Of a DNA stretch of 64,000 nucleotides, positions 8,764 through 18,639 are shown in pieces; the stretch's first letter is position 1; each line of letters opens with the position of its first letter. The stretch spans positions 2,542,001-2,606,000 of the forward strand of contig NZ_JQMG01000001.1 in the NCBI RefSeq assembly GCF_000744605.1, read 5' to 3'. Source of the DNA: Methylotenera sp. L2L1 (GTDB taxonomy: Bacteria > Pseudomonadota > Gammaproteobacteria > Burkholderiales > Methylophilaceae). A program made the position numbers and the translations under genes. The notes beneath the pieces were generated by a model. The model was not told where the DNA came from, ran no database searches, and worked only from the letters and a program-made list of their open reading frames with translations.

Positions 8764-10007
8764 GCTTTTGCTCCATCTAATTTTGATTCATGCTTTTTTC
8801 TATAATTTTCTAAGAACCTAGCAATACGTTTAATCGCCTCAGTTAAATCATCCACATTTGGTAAAAACACCACGCGGAAATGATCTGGCGTTTTCCAATT
8901 AAATCCTGTGCCTTGGACTAATAGCACTTTTTCTTCTAACAATAAATCTAGGATGAACTTTTGGTCGTCTTCAATTGGGTAGACTTTTGGGTCTAACCTT
9001 GGAAATAGATACATCGCAGCCTGTGGCTTAGTACAGGTCACACCCGGGATTGCAGTAAGCAGCTCATAAGCAATATCACGTTGTTTACACAAGCGACCCT
9101 CTGGCGCTACTAAGTCTTCAATACTCTGATATCCACCTAATGCGGTTTGAATGGCTAATTGACCCGGCACGTTGGCACATAAACGCATTGAAGCCAGCAT
9201 ATTCAGGCCTTCAATGTAGTCCTTCGCATGTTTCTTCTCACCACTTAAAATCATCCATCCTGCACGATAACCGCAAGTGCGGTAGTTCTTTGATAAGCCA
9301 TTAAACGTGACAAACAAGACGTCATCTGCTAGCGAGGCTATCGAAGTATGCTCGTTACCATCGTATAAAACTTTATCGTAAATTTCATCTGCAAAAATCA
9401 CTAAACCATGATGGCGTGCAATTTCTACAATACCTTCTAAAATCTCACGTGGGTAAAGTGCACCTGTCGGATTGTTAGGGTTAATTACCACAATACCGCG
9501 CGTATTGGCTGTGATTTTCGACTCAATATCTTTAAGATTTGGCATCCAGCCGGTTTCTTCATCACAGAGATAGTGACGTGCAGTACCGCCTGCCAAGGTT
9601 ACCGCAGCAGTCCATAACGGATAATCCGGCATTGGTACCAAAATCTGGTCACCATTATTCAACAAGCCTTGCATAGACATCACAATCAGCTCAGACACAC
9701 CGTTGCCGATAAAGATATCGTCTACAGTCACGCCTTTGATATGCTTACTTTGCGTGTAATGCATGATTGATTTGCGCGGTTCGAATAGACCTTTACTATC
9801 TGTATAGCCACCCGCTTTCGCCATATTGCGAATCACATCCTGCTGAATCTCTTCAGGCACTTCAAACCCGAATGAGGCAGGGTTGCCAATATTAAGCTTG
9901 ATGATGTGATGACCGTCTTCCTCCATCTCGCGTGCGCGCTGTAGCACAGGGCCACGAATGTCGTAACAGACATTGTTAAGTTTATTAGATTTATGTAAAG
10001 GCTGCAT
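8760..10007 (-). CDS. alaA: Alanine transaminase AlaA-type aminotransferase
   Basis: PLP-dependent class I/II aminotransferase of the AlaA group, transferring amino groups between pyruvate/alanine and glutamate. 415 aa. Visible: NIGNPASFGF near residue 41, NPNNPTGALYPREIL near 178, ADEIYDKVLYDG, the PLP lysine in FNGLSKNYRTCGYRAGW near 245, and a C-terminal Arg motif FRVVFLP. It heads the hom-thrC series, an order familiar in betaproteobacteria, and overlaps hom by 4 bases. The exact substrate is inferred from family resemblance. Confidence 0.9.
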   Translation of the reverse strand: MQPLHKSNKLNNVCYDIRGPVLQRAREMEEDGHHIIKLNIGNPASFGFEVPEEIQQDVIRNMAKAGGYTDSKGLFEPRKSIMHYTQSKHIKGVTVDDIFIGNGVSELIVMSMQGLLNNGDQILVPMPDYPLWTAAVTLAGGTARHYLCDEETGWMPNLKDIESKITANTRGIVVINPNNPTGALYPREILEGIVEIARHHGLVIFADEIYDKVLYDGNEHTSIASLADDVLFVTFNGLSKNYRTCGYRAGWMILSGEKKHAKDYIEGLNMLASMRLCANVPGQLAIQTALGGYQSIEDLVAPEGRLCKQRDIAYELLTAIPGVTCTKPQAAMYLFPRLDPKVYPIEDDQKFILDLLLEEKVLLVQGTGFNWKTPDHFRVVFLPNVDDLTEAIKRIARFLENYRKKHESKLDGAKA

Positions 10008-10128
10008 AATGCGTGAATTCGTGCTTAAAAAAGCTTATTAGTGAAAGGCATTAGTTTACATTAGAATGAGGCTTTGATTCAATGAAGCTAAGAGAATTAA
10101 GCCTCAGAGATTAAAGGCAAAATAGGCA

Positions 10129-10497
10129 ATGAAACTACATTTAACCACCGCTGAAAATCACAACCTAATTACTGCGTATAGCGAAAGCTATATTGAAATT
10201 AACAAACAGCGATACTCACAAAACCTGATTGTTATGCCAGAGACCATTATTCTTGATTGGAATGCAGAAAATGTGCACACATTGAATAATGATCATTTCC
10301 AACAGATAATCAAATTAAAACCAGAAGTTGTGCTACTAGGCACAGGTAAAACACATTTGTTTTTACATCCTAAAAACCACCAAATACTTACTGAAAGTGG
10401 CATTGCGATTGAATGTATGACAACCGCCGCCGCCTGCCGTACCTATAATATATTAATGAGTGAAGGCAGATTAGTTGCTGCTGCACTGATACTTTAG
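10129..10497 (+). CDS. Mth938-like domain protein
   Basis: A 122-aa protein of the Mth938/DUF498 family, a small alpha/beta fold of unknown biochemical role found across proteobacteria and in mitochondrial NDUFAF3. Visible family features are YIEINKQRYSQNLIVMPE in the first third, then EVVLLGTGKTHLFL, and MTTAAACRTYNILMSEGRLVAAALI at the C-terminus. It is transcribed divergently from alaA, about 120 bases apart, and appears monocistronic. I can give no function beyond the family. Confidence 0.85.
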   Translation: MKLHLTTAENHNLITAYSESYIEINKQRYSQNLIVMPETIILDWNAENVHTLNNDHFQQIIKLKPEVVLLGTGKTHLFLHPKNHQILTESGIAIECMTTAAACRTYNILMSEGRLVAAALIL

Positions 10498-10623
10498 TTA
10501 AATCTAGCTCTGCGACCGCTTTTAATTAAGCGTTTATTCTCAAATTCCGAGAGTATTGAAGGTCTTGCCCTTTCAATTCAATCATGCCGATCAATCCAGA
10601 TGTAGTTCACAAAGCGTAAGTTC

Positions 10624-10647
10624 GAAGGGGTAAGTAAATCCCCCTTC
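10624..10647 (-). terminator. Stem-loop after flavin oxidoreductase gene
   Basis: Inverted repeat GAAGGGG / CCCCTTC with a 10-base loop, 20 bases past the stop of the oxidoreductase. There is no clear U-tract, so this is a weak terminator call. Confidence 0.4.
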
Positions 10648-10666
10648 TACCTAAATTAAATACTAT

Positions 10667-11773
10667 TTAGTCCGCTGTCGGACTTTTATATCTGGATAAC
10701 CAATGCGCATAGGGTGGAGGCAATGTCCAAGCAGGACTTTCTTTGCCTAACTCTTTTGCTGCTTGATATGACCAATTTGGATTCTCTAAATGAGCGCGAC
10801 CTATCATCGCTAAATCCAACTCTTCATTGAGTATCGCTTGATCGGCAAGCCTAGGTGCTCCAAAGCCCCATGCGGACGAAACCGCTATATTAGCTTCATT
10901 GCGAACACGTTGAGCAATAGGTGCAAGAAATGCCGGTCCCCAAGGGATATTGGTTTGTGGAATAGTGAACCCAACACTGACACTTAACATATCCAGCCCA
11001 AGTTGCTTCCACTCTTTCACCAATTGAATAGATTCGTTCAATGTCTCTTCATCGTTGCCATCGTATTCTAAAACGCCAAATCTAGCCGTTAATGGCAAGT
11101 TATCTGGCCAAACCTTCCTAACTGCCGATAACACCTCACGGCTGAATCGCGCTCTATTCTCGTAGCTACCACCATACTCGTCTGTTCTGGCATTTGAATG
11201 CGGTGAGAAGAAACTTTGCCCTAGATATCCATGAGCCATGTGCAACTCTATCCACTCAAAACCTGCGTCAAGCGCACGTTGAGCAGCTGCAACAAAATCA
11301 TTCTGCACACGCTTGATTTCTGTCACTGTCATTTCTGTTGGCACTCGGGGAAGATCACCACCGAATGCGATTGCAGATGGTGCAATCGGTTGCCATGCAT
11401 CATTATTTTCTGCGGGGATGTGGTCATCACCTTCCCATGGGATATTGGCACTTGCTTTACGTCCAGCATGCGCAATCTGAATACCCGGAACAGCACCTGA
11501 TGCTTTGATTGCTGCGGCTACTTCACGCAACTGAACAGCTTGATCATCATTCCACAGCCCTAAGCAATGTGGCGTAATACGACCTTCTGGCGATACTGCA
11601 GTGGCTTCTACAATCACCAGCCCGCTACCGCCACGCGCCAAGCTAGCATAATGCACTTTATGCCAGTCATTAGCTAAGCCATCGACAGCCATGTATTGGC
11701 ACATCGGAGGAATTGCAATCCTGTTCTTTAATTTAACGCCTTTTAATTGATACGGAGAAAATAAATCTGCCAT
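10667..11773 (-). CDS. Old Yellow Enzyme family NADH:flavin oxidoreductase
   Basis: FMN-dependent ene-reductase of the YqjM/XenA-like branch, a cytosolic (beta/alpha)8 barrel that reduces activated C=C bonds or xenobiotics with NAD(P)H. 368 aa from the preferred start. Visible: LFSPYQLKGVKLKNRIAIPPMCQYM with the active-site Cys of this branch, GLVIVEATAVSPEGRITP, the substrate-binding HMAHGYLGQSFFSPHSNARTDEYGGS region, and the FMN-phosphate segment LAMIGRAHLENPNW. I chose the ATG at 11773 because GGATC lies 5-9 bases upstream. The ATG at 11821 would place the start inside the inverted-repeat operator. It is divergent from an ArsR-type regulator. Confidence 0.93.
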   Translation of the reverse strand: MADLFSPYQLKGVKLKNRIAIPPMCQYMAVDGLANDWHKVHYASLARGGSGLVIVEATAVSPEGRITPHCLGLWNDDQAVQLREVAAAIKASGAVPGIQIAHAGRKASANIPWEGDDHIPAENNDAWQPIAPSAIAFGGDLPRVPTEMTVTEIKRVQNDFVAAAQRALDAGFEWIELHMAHGYLGQSFFSPHSNARTDEYGGSYENRARFSREVLSAVRKVWPDNLPLTARFGVLEYDGNDEETLNESIQLVKEWKQLGLDMLSVSVGFTIPQTNIPWGPAFLAPIAQRVRNEANIAVSSAWGFGAPRLADQAILNEELDLAMIGRAHLENPNWSYQAAKELGKESPAWTLPPPYAHWLSRYKSPTAD

Positions 11774-11827
11774 GGTGATCCTTTGTTTATCTAAATGATT
11801 TACTGAAGCAACAAATAGCATTGTATC

Positions 11828-11851
11828 ATTGTTCGAATAATATAGAACAAT
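11828..11851. promoter_or_regulatory. Inverted-repeat operator between ArsR gene and oxidoreductase
   Basis: Perfect 7-bp arms ATTGTTC and GAACAAT with a 10-base AT-rich spacer, centred between the two divergent genes. Position, symmetry and the neighbouring winged-helix regulator make it the obvious operator candidate. Binding is inferred. Confidence 0.6.
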
Positions 11852-11885
11852 AGAATTTTAAGCGTGAATGTGTTAAATTTAACGC

Positions 11886-12197
11886 ATGCGACAAATTAAA
11901 CACCCCACCATAGAGCAAGTCGAACTAACAGACATCATGTACGCGCTTGCCGACCCTACTCGCTTGGAAATTATTGCCCTGCTTGCAAAGGCTGGTAGAA
12001 AACTGACCTGTGGGGAAATTAACTTGAATCGTCCAAAATCAAGTATGTCGCATCATTTCAAAATTCTTCGAGGTGCAGGTCTTGTTCAAACCTTAATAGA
12101 AGGTACAGAACACATGAACTCTTTGAGGCTTGAGGAAATTGAACAAAAATACCCAGGAGTGTTGAACGCTGTTTTAAGGGTAGTAACAAAAGATTGA
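11886..12197 (+). CDS. ArsR-family winged-helix transcriptional regulator
   Basis: A 103-aa DNA-binding protein of the ArsR/SmtB type. The N-terminal segment LTDIMYALADPTRLEIIALLA is the family hallmark, followed by the helix-turn-helix NLNRPKSSMSHHFKILRGAGLVQ with the recognition helix near residues 54-66, then a short wing (IEGTEHMNSL). No ELCVCDL metal box is present and only one Cys is visible, so classic metal sensing is unlikely. It more likely controls the divergent ene-reductase in response to a small organic ligand or redox change, through the inverted repeat 35 bases upstream. Confidence 0.88.
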   Translation: MRQIKHPTIEQVELTDIMYALADPTRLEIIALLAKAGRKLTCGEINLNRPKSSMSHHFKILRGAGLVQTLIEGTEHMNSLRLEEIEQKYPGVLNAVLRVVTKD

Positions 12198-12249
12198 ATT
12201 TCAGCCTACGGCTAGGCTAACTGCACTCAAACAGCTTTGCTTGGTTACT

Positions 12250-12295
12250 GATTTGTAAAGTAGCGACAATGGCGCCTGCCACTTCTTTACAAATC
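12250..12295. terminator. Long imperfect hairpin between converging genes
   Basis: ATTTGTAAAG and CTTTACAAAT flank an inner AAGT...ACTT and a GGCGCC core. It lies between the ArsR gene (+) and the chemoreceptor (-), where a bidirectional terminator would be expected. Confidence 0.45.
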
Positions 12296-12307
12296 GCAAT
12301 TTAAAGA

Positions 12308-14926
12308 TTAAAACTCTTCCCACTCTTCTGCATTAGTACTTTTAGTTTTGATTGCCGAATCAACACTTACGAGCTTAATTAAACTACTTTGTTTAGATTT
12401 AATTTTAGGAGTATTGTTTAACTTAACTTGATTGAACTCAGTAGCAGAGGTTTTAAAGCCATTAACAGCTTCAACCATTTGGTGCGCCTGTTCCATTAAT
12501 GACTCGGCAGTAGCAGCAGCCTCTTCCACTAAAGCGGCATTTTGCTGGGTAGTCTCATCCATCGTTGTAATAGCTGTATTGACCTGATCTATCCCTAAGC
12601 TTTGCTCCTGGGATGCGGAACTAATTTCACTAATAATAACCGAGACACGTTTCACTGACTCAACAATCTCTTCCATTGTATTAGCGGCCACTTCAACTTG
12701 CCTTGTTCCTTCGGCAGTTTTTGTTACAGAGTCCACAATTAGCTCTTTAATTTCTTTAGCAGCACTTGCAGAGCGTTGAGCTAAGTTGCGAACTTCACCG
12801 GCTACTACGGCAAATCCACGGCCTTGTTCTCCAGCTCTTGCAGCCTCAACAGCTGCATTTAAGGCAAGAATATTTGTTTGGAATGCAATACCATTAATCA
12901 CTGAAATAATATCTTCAATTTTTTTAGCGCTATTATTAATCGCACTCATACTGCTGATGACTTCCGATACAACGTCCCCACCCTTAACTGCAACATTTGA
13001 TGCAGCTAAGGCGAGCTGATTAGCTTGGATTGCATTGCTTGCATTTTGTTTAACTGTTGAAGCCAGCTCCTCCATGCTTGATGCAGTTTCTTCAAGCGAA
13101 GATGCTTGCTCTTCGGTGCGCTGCGACAGTGCATTGTTGCCTGAGGCAATCTCTTGAGCAGCATTATTAATAGACTCAGCAGCTTGTTTAATGGTAATAA
13201 TAGGCTCAGTAATGAGTGCTAAAGTATTATTGACACCTTCGACAATTTTTCTGAAATCACCTTGATGCATATTGACATCTGCACGCACATAAATATTTCC
13301 ATCTTTTGCTGACTCAGCTAATTTACCAGTGTCCTGAATTAAAAGATTAATTGCATGAATACACGTGTTAAGGTTATTTTGTATCTTAATAAAATCACCT
13401 TTGTACGCCTCATTAATGGGGTTCGGAATATTGCCACTTGCAATGCTGTCCATACACTGAGCAGCCGCGTTTAACGGACTAATCACAGAGTCTAATGTGT
13501 TATTCACACCCTGAACAATTTTCTTATAGTCACCCCAATGTTTGGAAGTATCCGCTCTCACTGACAGTTTGCCATCAGAAGCTGCATCAGCAAGCATTTG
13601 AGTATCTGTAATAAGAGATTTCAATGCCTGCGCACAAGCATTTATATTTTGTTTTAATATATTAAAATCACCGTTAAAGTTCTCAGTAATAGGCTCAGGG
13701 ATATTACCGTCAGCAAAGCTTTTAATGTAATCAGCAGCTATCCCTATAGGGCCTACTACAGCATCTAAAGTTGCGTTAAATCCTTCTACAATTTTACGAA
13801 AATCCCCTTGATGTTTACTATTGTCAGCACGTATATTTAAATTCCCAGCAAGAGCAGCTTCTGACAATAAATTTACATCTGAAATTAAGCTTTTTAAATT
13901 TGCTCTCACTTCCTCAATGGTGTGATTGATAAATACTTTTTTACCTGGAAAAACTTCAAGTGGTGCATTAAAGTTACCTTTACCAAACTCATTGACGACT
14001 GATAATGCCTTCTTATTCATGTCAATATGACCACCAACCATCGAGTTAATCCCAATCACAAGTGTACTAAATGCTCCTTCAAACTGTTCTGACTTAAGAG
14101 CATGGTCAATATCCCCCTCATCATGCTTTTTAGACATTTGGTTAAGCTCGCTAACAATTGTCTGAATTACACCACCCATATGTTGCATTTCTTTAAGCAA
14201 CTTTCCCGTTTCATCATTGTAAAAGTTATTAACTTTTGAATCTAAATTGCCTTTTGCAATATTCTGTGAGATTTTTAAGGCCTGACTTAAAGGCTCTGTA
14301 ATTGAATAGGTAATTAATAATGCTGTTGCGATTCCTATAACAATTGCAATTAATACGAAGATTTCAATTTCAAATATAGTACTTTTAACAATATCAGAAA
14401 GCGCTAATGACGATGCCTTTGTACTCTCACTATTAAGCTTTAATAACTCTTTAAGGGCTTGGTTTAGTGGCTTATCAGCACCTTTAATAGATGCATCAAT
14501 TTCAGCAATTGATACATCGTTATTTTTAAGCTGCACTGCCTCACTCATCGAGCGCTTATAGTTTGCAACACCTGCATAAATATTATCCAGAAGACTTATC
14601 TCGTCTTTTGTTAAGCTACCAACGGCTTTGTATTGATCAACAGACTCAATAATTGCATCCATGTTTTGATTAAACTTTTGCTCATAATCATCCCCACGGA
14701 GTATAAAGTTTTTAAAATATTGAATACCGTTACTAAGACCCGTTGATGCGTTTTCAATGTAGTTTCGTTTTTGTAAAGTGACAGACTCAAAGTCAGACCA
14801 TGTAGATTCCACATTTTTTAACCCTTGATACGAGAGTATTGATATTAGGATTGTTAAGCCAATAATGACTGCATAACTAAATCCCAATCTAGATCGAACA
14901 CTTAAATTCATAAAAATTGAAAACAT
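12308..14926 (-). CDS. Methyl-accepting chemotaxis protein with poly-HAMP array
   Basis: Membrane chemoreceptor signalling through CheA/CheW. 872 aa: TM1 near residues 12-32, a periplasmic four-helix-bundle-like domain to about 185, TM2 near 188-212, a HAMP domain, then a long cytoplasmic stretch (about 300-600) with at least three HAMP-like repeats. Each repeat has the motif GDF.KIVEG.N.TLD or the related GNIP.PI....GDF. The signalling hairpin follows, with [20 protein letters not shown] at its tip. It ends in EWEEF, a CheR/CheB tether of the xWxxF type. An AAAGGT ribosome site precedes the ATG. The ligand is unknown, and no che genes are nearby. Confidence 0.93.
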   Translation of the reverse strand: MFSIFMNLSVRSRLGFSYAVIIGLTILISILSYQGLKNVESTWSDFESVTLQKRNYIENASTGLSNGIQYFKNFILRGDDYEQKFNQNMDAIIESVDQYKAVGSLTKDEISLLDNIYAGVANYKRSMSEAVQLKNNDVSIAEIDASIKGADKPLNQALKELLKLNSESTKASSLALSDIVKSTIFEIEIFVLIAIVIGIATALLITYSITEPLSQALKISQNIAKGNLDSKVNNFYNDETGKLLKEMQHMGGVIQTIVSELNQMSKKHDEGDIDHALKSEQFEGAFSTLVIGINSMVGGHIDMNKKALSVVNEFGKGNFNAPLEVFPGKKVFINHTIEEVRANLKSLISDVNLLSEAALAGNLNIRADNSKHQGDFRKIVEGFNATLDAVVGPIGIAADYIKSFADGNIPEPITENFNGDFNILKQNINACAQALKSLITDTQMLADAASDGKLSVRADTSKHWGDYKKIVQGVNNTLDSVISPLNAAAQCMDSIASGNIPNPINEAYKGDFIKIQNNLNTCIHAINLLIQDTGKLAESAKDGNIYVRADVNMHQGDFRKIVEGVNNTLALITEPIITIKQAAESINNAAQEIASGNNALSQRTEEQASSLEETASSMEELASTVKQNASNAIQANQLALAASNVAVKGGDVVSEVISSMSAINNSAKKIEDIISVINGIAFQTNILALNAAVEAARAGEQGRGFAVVAGEVRNLAQRSASAAKEIKELIVDSVTKTAEGTRQVEVAANTMEEIVESVKRVSVIISEISSASQEQSLGIDQVNTAITTMDETTQQNAALVEEAAATAESLMEQAHQMVEAVNGFKTSATEFNQVKLNNTPKIKSKQSSLIKLVSVDSAIKTKSTNAEEWEEF

Positions 14927-15428
14927 TAGGCAACCTTTACATGACTTATAGAATTTATTTAGAACTGTAATTTACATCAACAATAATTTGACATGACGAA
15001 GAATCATATTATTTATTTGCACAATTCGCCCAAGGACAAATATTTTGCTTACGTGAGTAGCAACAATAGCTGATTATCAGTCAAATAAAAATGTTATTGG
15101 TGAAATATGTCGATTGTCATAAAAATTTAATATTTAATATATATTTCAGTCAAAGATAGAATTTTAGACATATCAGAACATCAGCGATTAGGCCGTCACT
15201 ATATTCTGCAACAATGGCTTCATCACTTATTCGACAGCACAATTACTCAAGGTAGATAGTTAAAAAGTGGCTAGTAAAAATAGCTAAGCTGGATAAAAAC
15301 CATGAAGCTAAAGAATGAAGAGTTCTGAAAATGCAGGCAGAGTAAAATCTGCCTATAAGACCATTAGGAATGGACTTGATTAGGTTGATTACTGGTTATT
15401 AAATTTGTGCTGACTCTGTGTAAATATT
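14927..15428. other. 500-base AT-rich stretch without a recognisable gene
   Basis: Between the chemoreceptor and the PEP-CTERM gene. It must hold the chemoreceptor promoter. A short frame at 15131-15259 (+) reads like protein (ISEHQRLGRHYILQQWLHHL) but has no start codon and matches nothing I recognise; it may be a gene remnant. Otherwise nothing was seen. Confidence 0.5.
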
Positions 15429-15469
15429 GATTGAATCATCAAAGAAAACCACCCTTTAATGATTCAATC
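15429..15469 (-). terminator. Hairpin after PEP-CTERM gene
   Basis: Perfect 11-bp arms GATTGAATCAT / ATGATTCAATC with an extra AAAG/CTTT inner pairing, starting about 15 bases past the stop of the minus-strand gene. The T-run lies on the plus-strand side, so orientation is uncertain. Confidence 0.5.
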
Positions 15470-15483
15470 ATGTTTTTAAAAAT

Positions 15484-16983
15484 TTACAGTGACTTGCGAC
15501 GGCGTGCTGTAAATCCTAACAAACCTAGACCTGCCAATAACATGGCATAAGTTTCAGGTTCAGGAACAGCAGCCAAACTATAGACTGTAGTTGTATTTGA
15601 TACTTCATTTGCTACGGCAAGGTAATGCATACCATCCATTGTGAAGCCTTCCAAACCTTCTGGTGCAATATCGCCATCAGATACGATCATATCGATAAAG
15701 CTTGCGTTTGCTGGATCAGTAATATCAAAAATGCCAATTGCTGACTTAGTTGTACGCTCAAGACCAATAAATGCATAGGTGCGATCACCTATCACCATTA
15801 ATTCGACACCTTCAGGCTCTACACCTTTATCATCACTTCGAGTGTCATCATAAATACCCAATTCAATTGCTTTAGCATCTAATTGACTACCACTGTCAAA
15901 AACGATATTGCCCGCCTCATCTCTAATTGAGAATGATCGAGCACCAAAAGTTACCAGACTTCCAGATACAGAATCAGTAGTAGAAACATTTAAACGCTTA
16001 ATATCGTTAGCTGTTCCACTCAAAGTTGAGGCGCGGGCTTTATCACCATCATCTTCACGTGTATCACCTTCGTTAGCCATGACAATGAATGTTTGACCAT
16101 TTGCCTCATATGCTGCCATGCCATCGGGCTGATATAAGCCCACTACGGAGCTAGCACGAAGCACAGTTTTGGTCGGGCCTGATGTACCTGAAATATAATC
16201 ACGGTCATTAGGGTCAATATAATTACCTGCCAAACTGAAATCTTTAGCGCCAAGACCAATGACACTAGAAAAAGTGTTGGTATTAAGATCAAGCACACCC
16301 ATTGCATTTGCTTCTTGTAATGAAACATACGCTTTAGTGCCCGCTGCATTTACTGCAATATACTCTGGCTCAAAATCCATCCCTGTATTGGTGCGAATAT
16401 AACTACCAGTTTGAGCAACCCCAGCAAAACCAGCTGTCGCTTCTACAGTACGTGTGCTCATATTAACAATGCTAACACTACCTGCTGGGTCAGCTGCTTG
16501 GTTGCCATATACCGTAGGCGTAGCCTCATTTGCAACCAATAACTTGCTACCATCTTTAGTAAAAGTAATCATGTCAGGCAGTGCACCAACAGTCACAGAG
16601 TTAACACCAGCGCTAAGCGCTCTAGTCGTTGTATCGAAAAATTTAATTGTACCTGCATTAGTGCGCGTATTGGATTCGATTGCAAAAGCAGCAATACCGT
16701 TATGAATAGCAACACTATTAATACTGCCAAATGACGTTGTATCAATATGTTGAATTAAACTACCATTAGTCGCGTTGAGTACATCAACGCCAGCAACACC
16801 TGCTACCCACAATGAATTAGTGACACTGTCATAAGCTGAAATTTCAGACATCTGCCCAGCGGCGCCAGTTAAAGCATGGTTATATGTCCATTGTTTTGTT
16901 AGGCCGGCAAATGTGGTATCGGCAGAAGCAATAGCTGGTAAAAAAAGTGCCGAAACTAACGCGGCTATCATGGTGTTTTTCAT
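15484..16983 (-). CDS. Choice-of-anchor I domain PEP-CTERM protein
   Basis: Secreted 499-aa beta-propeller-like protein of the choice-of-anchor I group, seen also in proteins annotated as alkaline phosphatase-like or mesenchyme-specific surface glycoprotein. Signal peptide MKNTMIAALVSALFLPAIASA, then repeated propeller-type strands. A GVEPEGVELM and DGDIAPEGLEGF region lies near the end. The C-terminal sorting signal is VPEPETYAMLLAGLGLLGF plus ARRRKSL, which is PEP motif, TM helix and basic tail. I start at 16983, where AAGGA sits ahead of the ATG. A longer form from 17022 would bury the signal peptide. It should be processed by the exosortase at 29302-30210. A shared upstream motif is at 17119-17136. 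Confidence 0.88.
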   Translation of the reverse strand: MKNTMIAALVSALFLPAIASADTTFAGLTKQWTYNHALTGAAGQMSEISAYDSVTNSLWVAGVAGVDVLNATNGSLIQHIDTTSFGSINSVAIHNGIAAFAIESNTRTNAGTIKFFDTTTRALSAGVNSVTVGALPDMITFTKDGSKLLVANEATPTVYGNQAADPAGSVSIVNMSTRTVEATAGFAGVAQTGSYIRTNTGMDFEPEYIAVNAAGTKAYVSLQEANAMGVLDLNTNTFSSVIGLGAKDFSLAGNYIDPNDRDYISGTSGPTKTVLRASSVVGLYQPDGMAAYEANGQTFIVMANEGDTREDDGDKARASTLSGTANDIKRLNVSTTDSVSGSLVTFGARSFSIRDEAGNIVFDSGSQLDAKAIELGIYDDTRSDDKGVEPEGVELMVIGDRTYAFIGLERTTKSAIGIFDITDPANASFIDMIVSDGDIAPEGLEGFTMDGMHYLAVANEVSNTTTVYSLAAVPEPETYAMLLAGLGLLGFTARRRKSL

Positions 16984-17118
16984 TGAGAAATCCTTAAAGT
17001 TAAAGTAGTGACTAAACTTCAATTGAGTTCAGTAATTAAGTTCAGTCATCGCTATATAAAACTAAGTATTATCCTAATGTAGCGCCGTTACATCCTGAAT
17101 ATTCAAACATAACTGCAT

Positions 17119-17136
17119 ATAGTCCGAATAGACTAT
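17119..17136 (-). promoter_or_regulatory. PEP-CTERM upstream motif, site 1
   Basis: ATAGTC-CGAATA-GACTAT, a perfect 6-6-6 inverted repeat 136 bases upstream of the PEP-CTERM start at 16983. Its ten-base core TAGTCCGAAT recurs exactly upstream of the PEP-CTERM gene at 34816-35409, and related forms precede the other two. Confidence 0.5.
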
Positions 17137-17149
17137 TTTGTTGTGTACT

Positions 17150-17512
17150 TTATCTACTTCTTTGAATACGTCTTTTAAAGTAAATCACGAAAATTGCTAG
17201 CCCAACCCCAACAACATCAGCTAACCAGTCATCTAAACCTGCAAACCTACCTGGCAACCAAACCTGATGAAGCTCATCCAGCACACCTATCAGCAAAGCC
17301 AAAACTGCAGTTACAAACGTGCTAAAATTGAATCCACTCGAAAAAAACAAAGTGAGCATAAAAAAGAACACAACATGTGCCAGCTTATCCCAAGGGTTTG
17401 GAAATAAAGAGCCAGCACCATTTTGAGCACCGCCAATAAACAAAGCAGCCAGCATGCAAAAAAAGGCAATGACAGGTAACCATCCTTTAATATAATGATT
17501 ACGTGCAATCAT
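17150..17512 (-). CDS. VanZ-like family membrane protein
   Basis: A 120-aa inner-membrane protein with about four hydrophobic segments. The VanZ-like signature is present: PWDKLAHVVFFFMLTL near residue 40, then LDELHQVWLPGR near 78 and DDWLADVVGVGLA. Function of the family is not established outside teicoplanin resistance; small VanZ proteins often close polysaccharide operons. Its start overlaps the end of the upstream glycosyltransferase gene by 4 bases, so it is the last gene of the EPS transcript. A role in EPS or envelope assembly is inferred from position only. Confidence 0.8.
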   Translation of the reverse strand: MIARNHYIKGWLPVIAFFCMLAALFIGGAQNGAGSLFPNPWDKLAHVVFFFMLTLFFSSGFNFSTFVTAVLALLIGVLDELHQVWLPGRFAGLDDWLADVVGVGLAIFVIYFKRRIQRSR

Positions 17513-18639
17513 ACTGAATTCTTTTTCATTGAGTTTCTGTAAACTGAAACTGTTTCACCAGCAATCTTATTCCAGTCATACTTGCTAGCAACAAACTCAC
17601 GTCGAGCCTCTCGTGAGTGGTCATCACGCGTTTTTTGCACAACCTTTCTCATCATTTTTGCCAACTCATTAACATTTCCAAGTCTAAAATAACACTCATC
17701 GGGTAAACCAACTTCTAAATTTGCAGGAATATCACTGGCAATCACTGGCAAGCCGAAGCTCAAAGCCTCCAGCATTGCGATTGGCAAGCCCTCATGTGAA
17801 GATGGCAACACAAATAATCCTGCATGCGCATAAAGCTGATGAAGCGGCAAACCTTTCTGAAAACCAGCTAATACAACATCATGCGTTTGCTGAGCTGCGG
17901 CGTAAACTTTACCAGCATAGGCATCATTGTGGTCTGATGCGCCTACTAACACTAACTTCCAACCTGCTATCTCTGCACGAGAAAAAGCCTCAATCAAATC
18001 AAGATGCCGCTTCTCTTCAACCAGCCTACTCACTAATAAAATATATCTATTATGAATCAGGCCATGCTCATGCAAAGCGTCCATCGTCGTGGGTATTTCA
18101 GGTATTACAACGCCATTGGGAATAAGCGTAGATTTCACACCATGTTTGGCATATACCAAATCTGCGATTACTTTTGAAATTACAATACGACCATTTGATA
18201 AACGCATCCCCCACCGCTCACCCAACCGCAAAACAGTACGCGCAAAATGTCCCCATTTTTGCCTATCATAATCAGGGCCATGATGAGTCACAACAACGGT
18301 CAGTCCTAATAATCTTGCAAGTAGAGTAAGGATAGCGGGCCCAATAGCTTGAATATGCAAAATATCTGGTCGCTTGATTGCAGCATACAGCACGCCTAAA
18401 AAGCTGTGTAAAATTGCCTCCAACCCTTTAGACTTAGGTGCCCAAAGTGGTATGAACCTCACACCATTCCACATAGGGGAAACTTCAGCAGGCTGATATG
18501 GTGAACGAACTAAAACCGTCACATCACAACCTAACTTAGCTAGTCTTGGACATAAATGTTCAGCATGGGTCTCAACCCCTCCTTGTACGTTTGGAAAACC
18601 ACGCAAACCCAACATCATGACGCGAATCGGACGTGTCAT
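17509..18639 (-). CDS. GT4-family glycosyltransferase
   Basis: A 376-aa GT-B fold sugar transferase, presumably adding one residue to the lipid-linked EPS repeat unit at the cytoplasmic face. N-terminal GLRGFPNVQGGVETHAEHL is the acceptor-side glycine-rich loop. The donor-binding C-terminal domain has LVSRLVEEKRHLDLIEAF near residue 202 and the GT4 motif PSSHEGLPIAMLEALSFGLPVIASD near 278, an EX7E arrangement. Overlaps both neighbours by 4 bases. Sugar specificity cannot be told. Confidence 0.92.
   Translation of the reverse strand: MTRPIRVMMLGLRGFPNVQGGVETHAEHLCPRLAKLGCDVTVLVRSPYQPAEVSPMWNGVRFIPLWAPKSKGLEAILHSFLGVLYAAIKRPDILHIQAIGPAILTLLARLLGLTVVVTHHGPDYDRQKWGHFARTVLRLGERWGMRLSNGRIVISKVIADLVYAKHGVKSTLIPNGVVIPEIPTTMDALHEHGLIHNRYILLVSRLVEEKRHLDLIEAFSRAEIAGWKLVLVGASDHNDAYAGKVYAAAQQTHDVVLAGFQKGLPLHQLYAHAGLFVLPSSHEGLPIAMLEALSFGLPVIASDIPANLEVGLPDECYFRLGNVNELAKMMRKVVQKTRDDHSREARREFVASKYDWNKIAGETVSVYRNSMKKNSV

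Noticed and set aside
15131-15259. Short plus-strand open frame reading ISEHQRLGRHYILQQWLHHL
   Set aside because: Protein-like composition, but only 43 codons, no start codon and no family I recognise; could be chance or a remnant.
17150-17512. VanZ-like gene as a glycopeptide-resistance gene
   Set aside because: VanZ-like family membership alone does not indicate resistance; no other van genes are near, and it is coupled to EPS genes.
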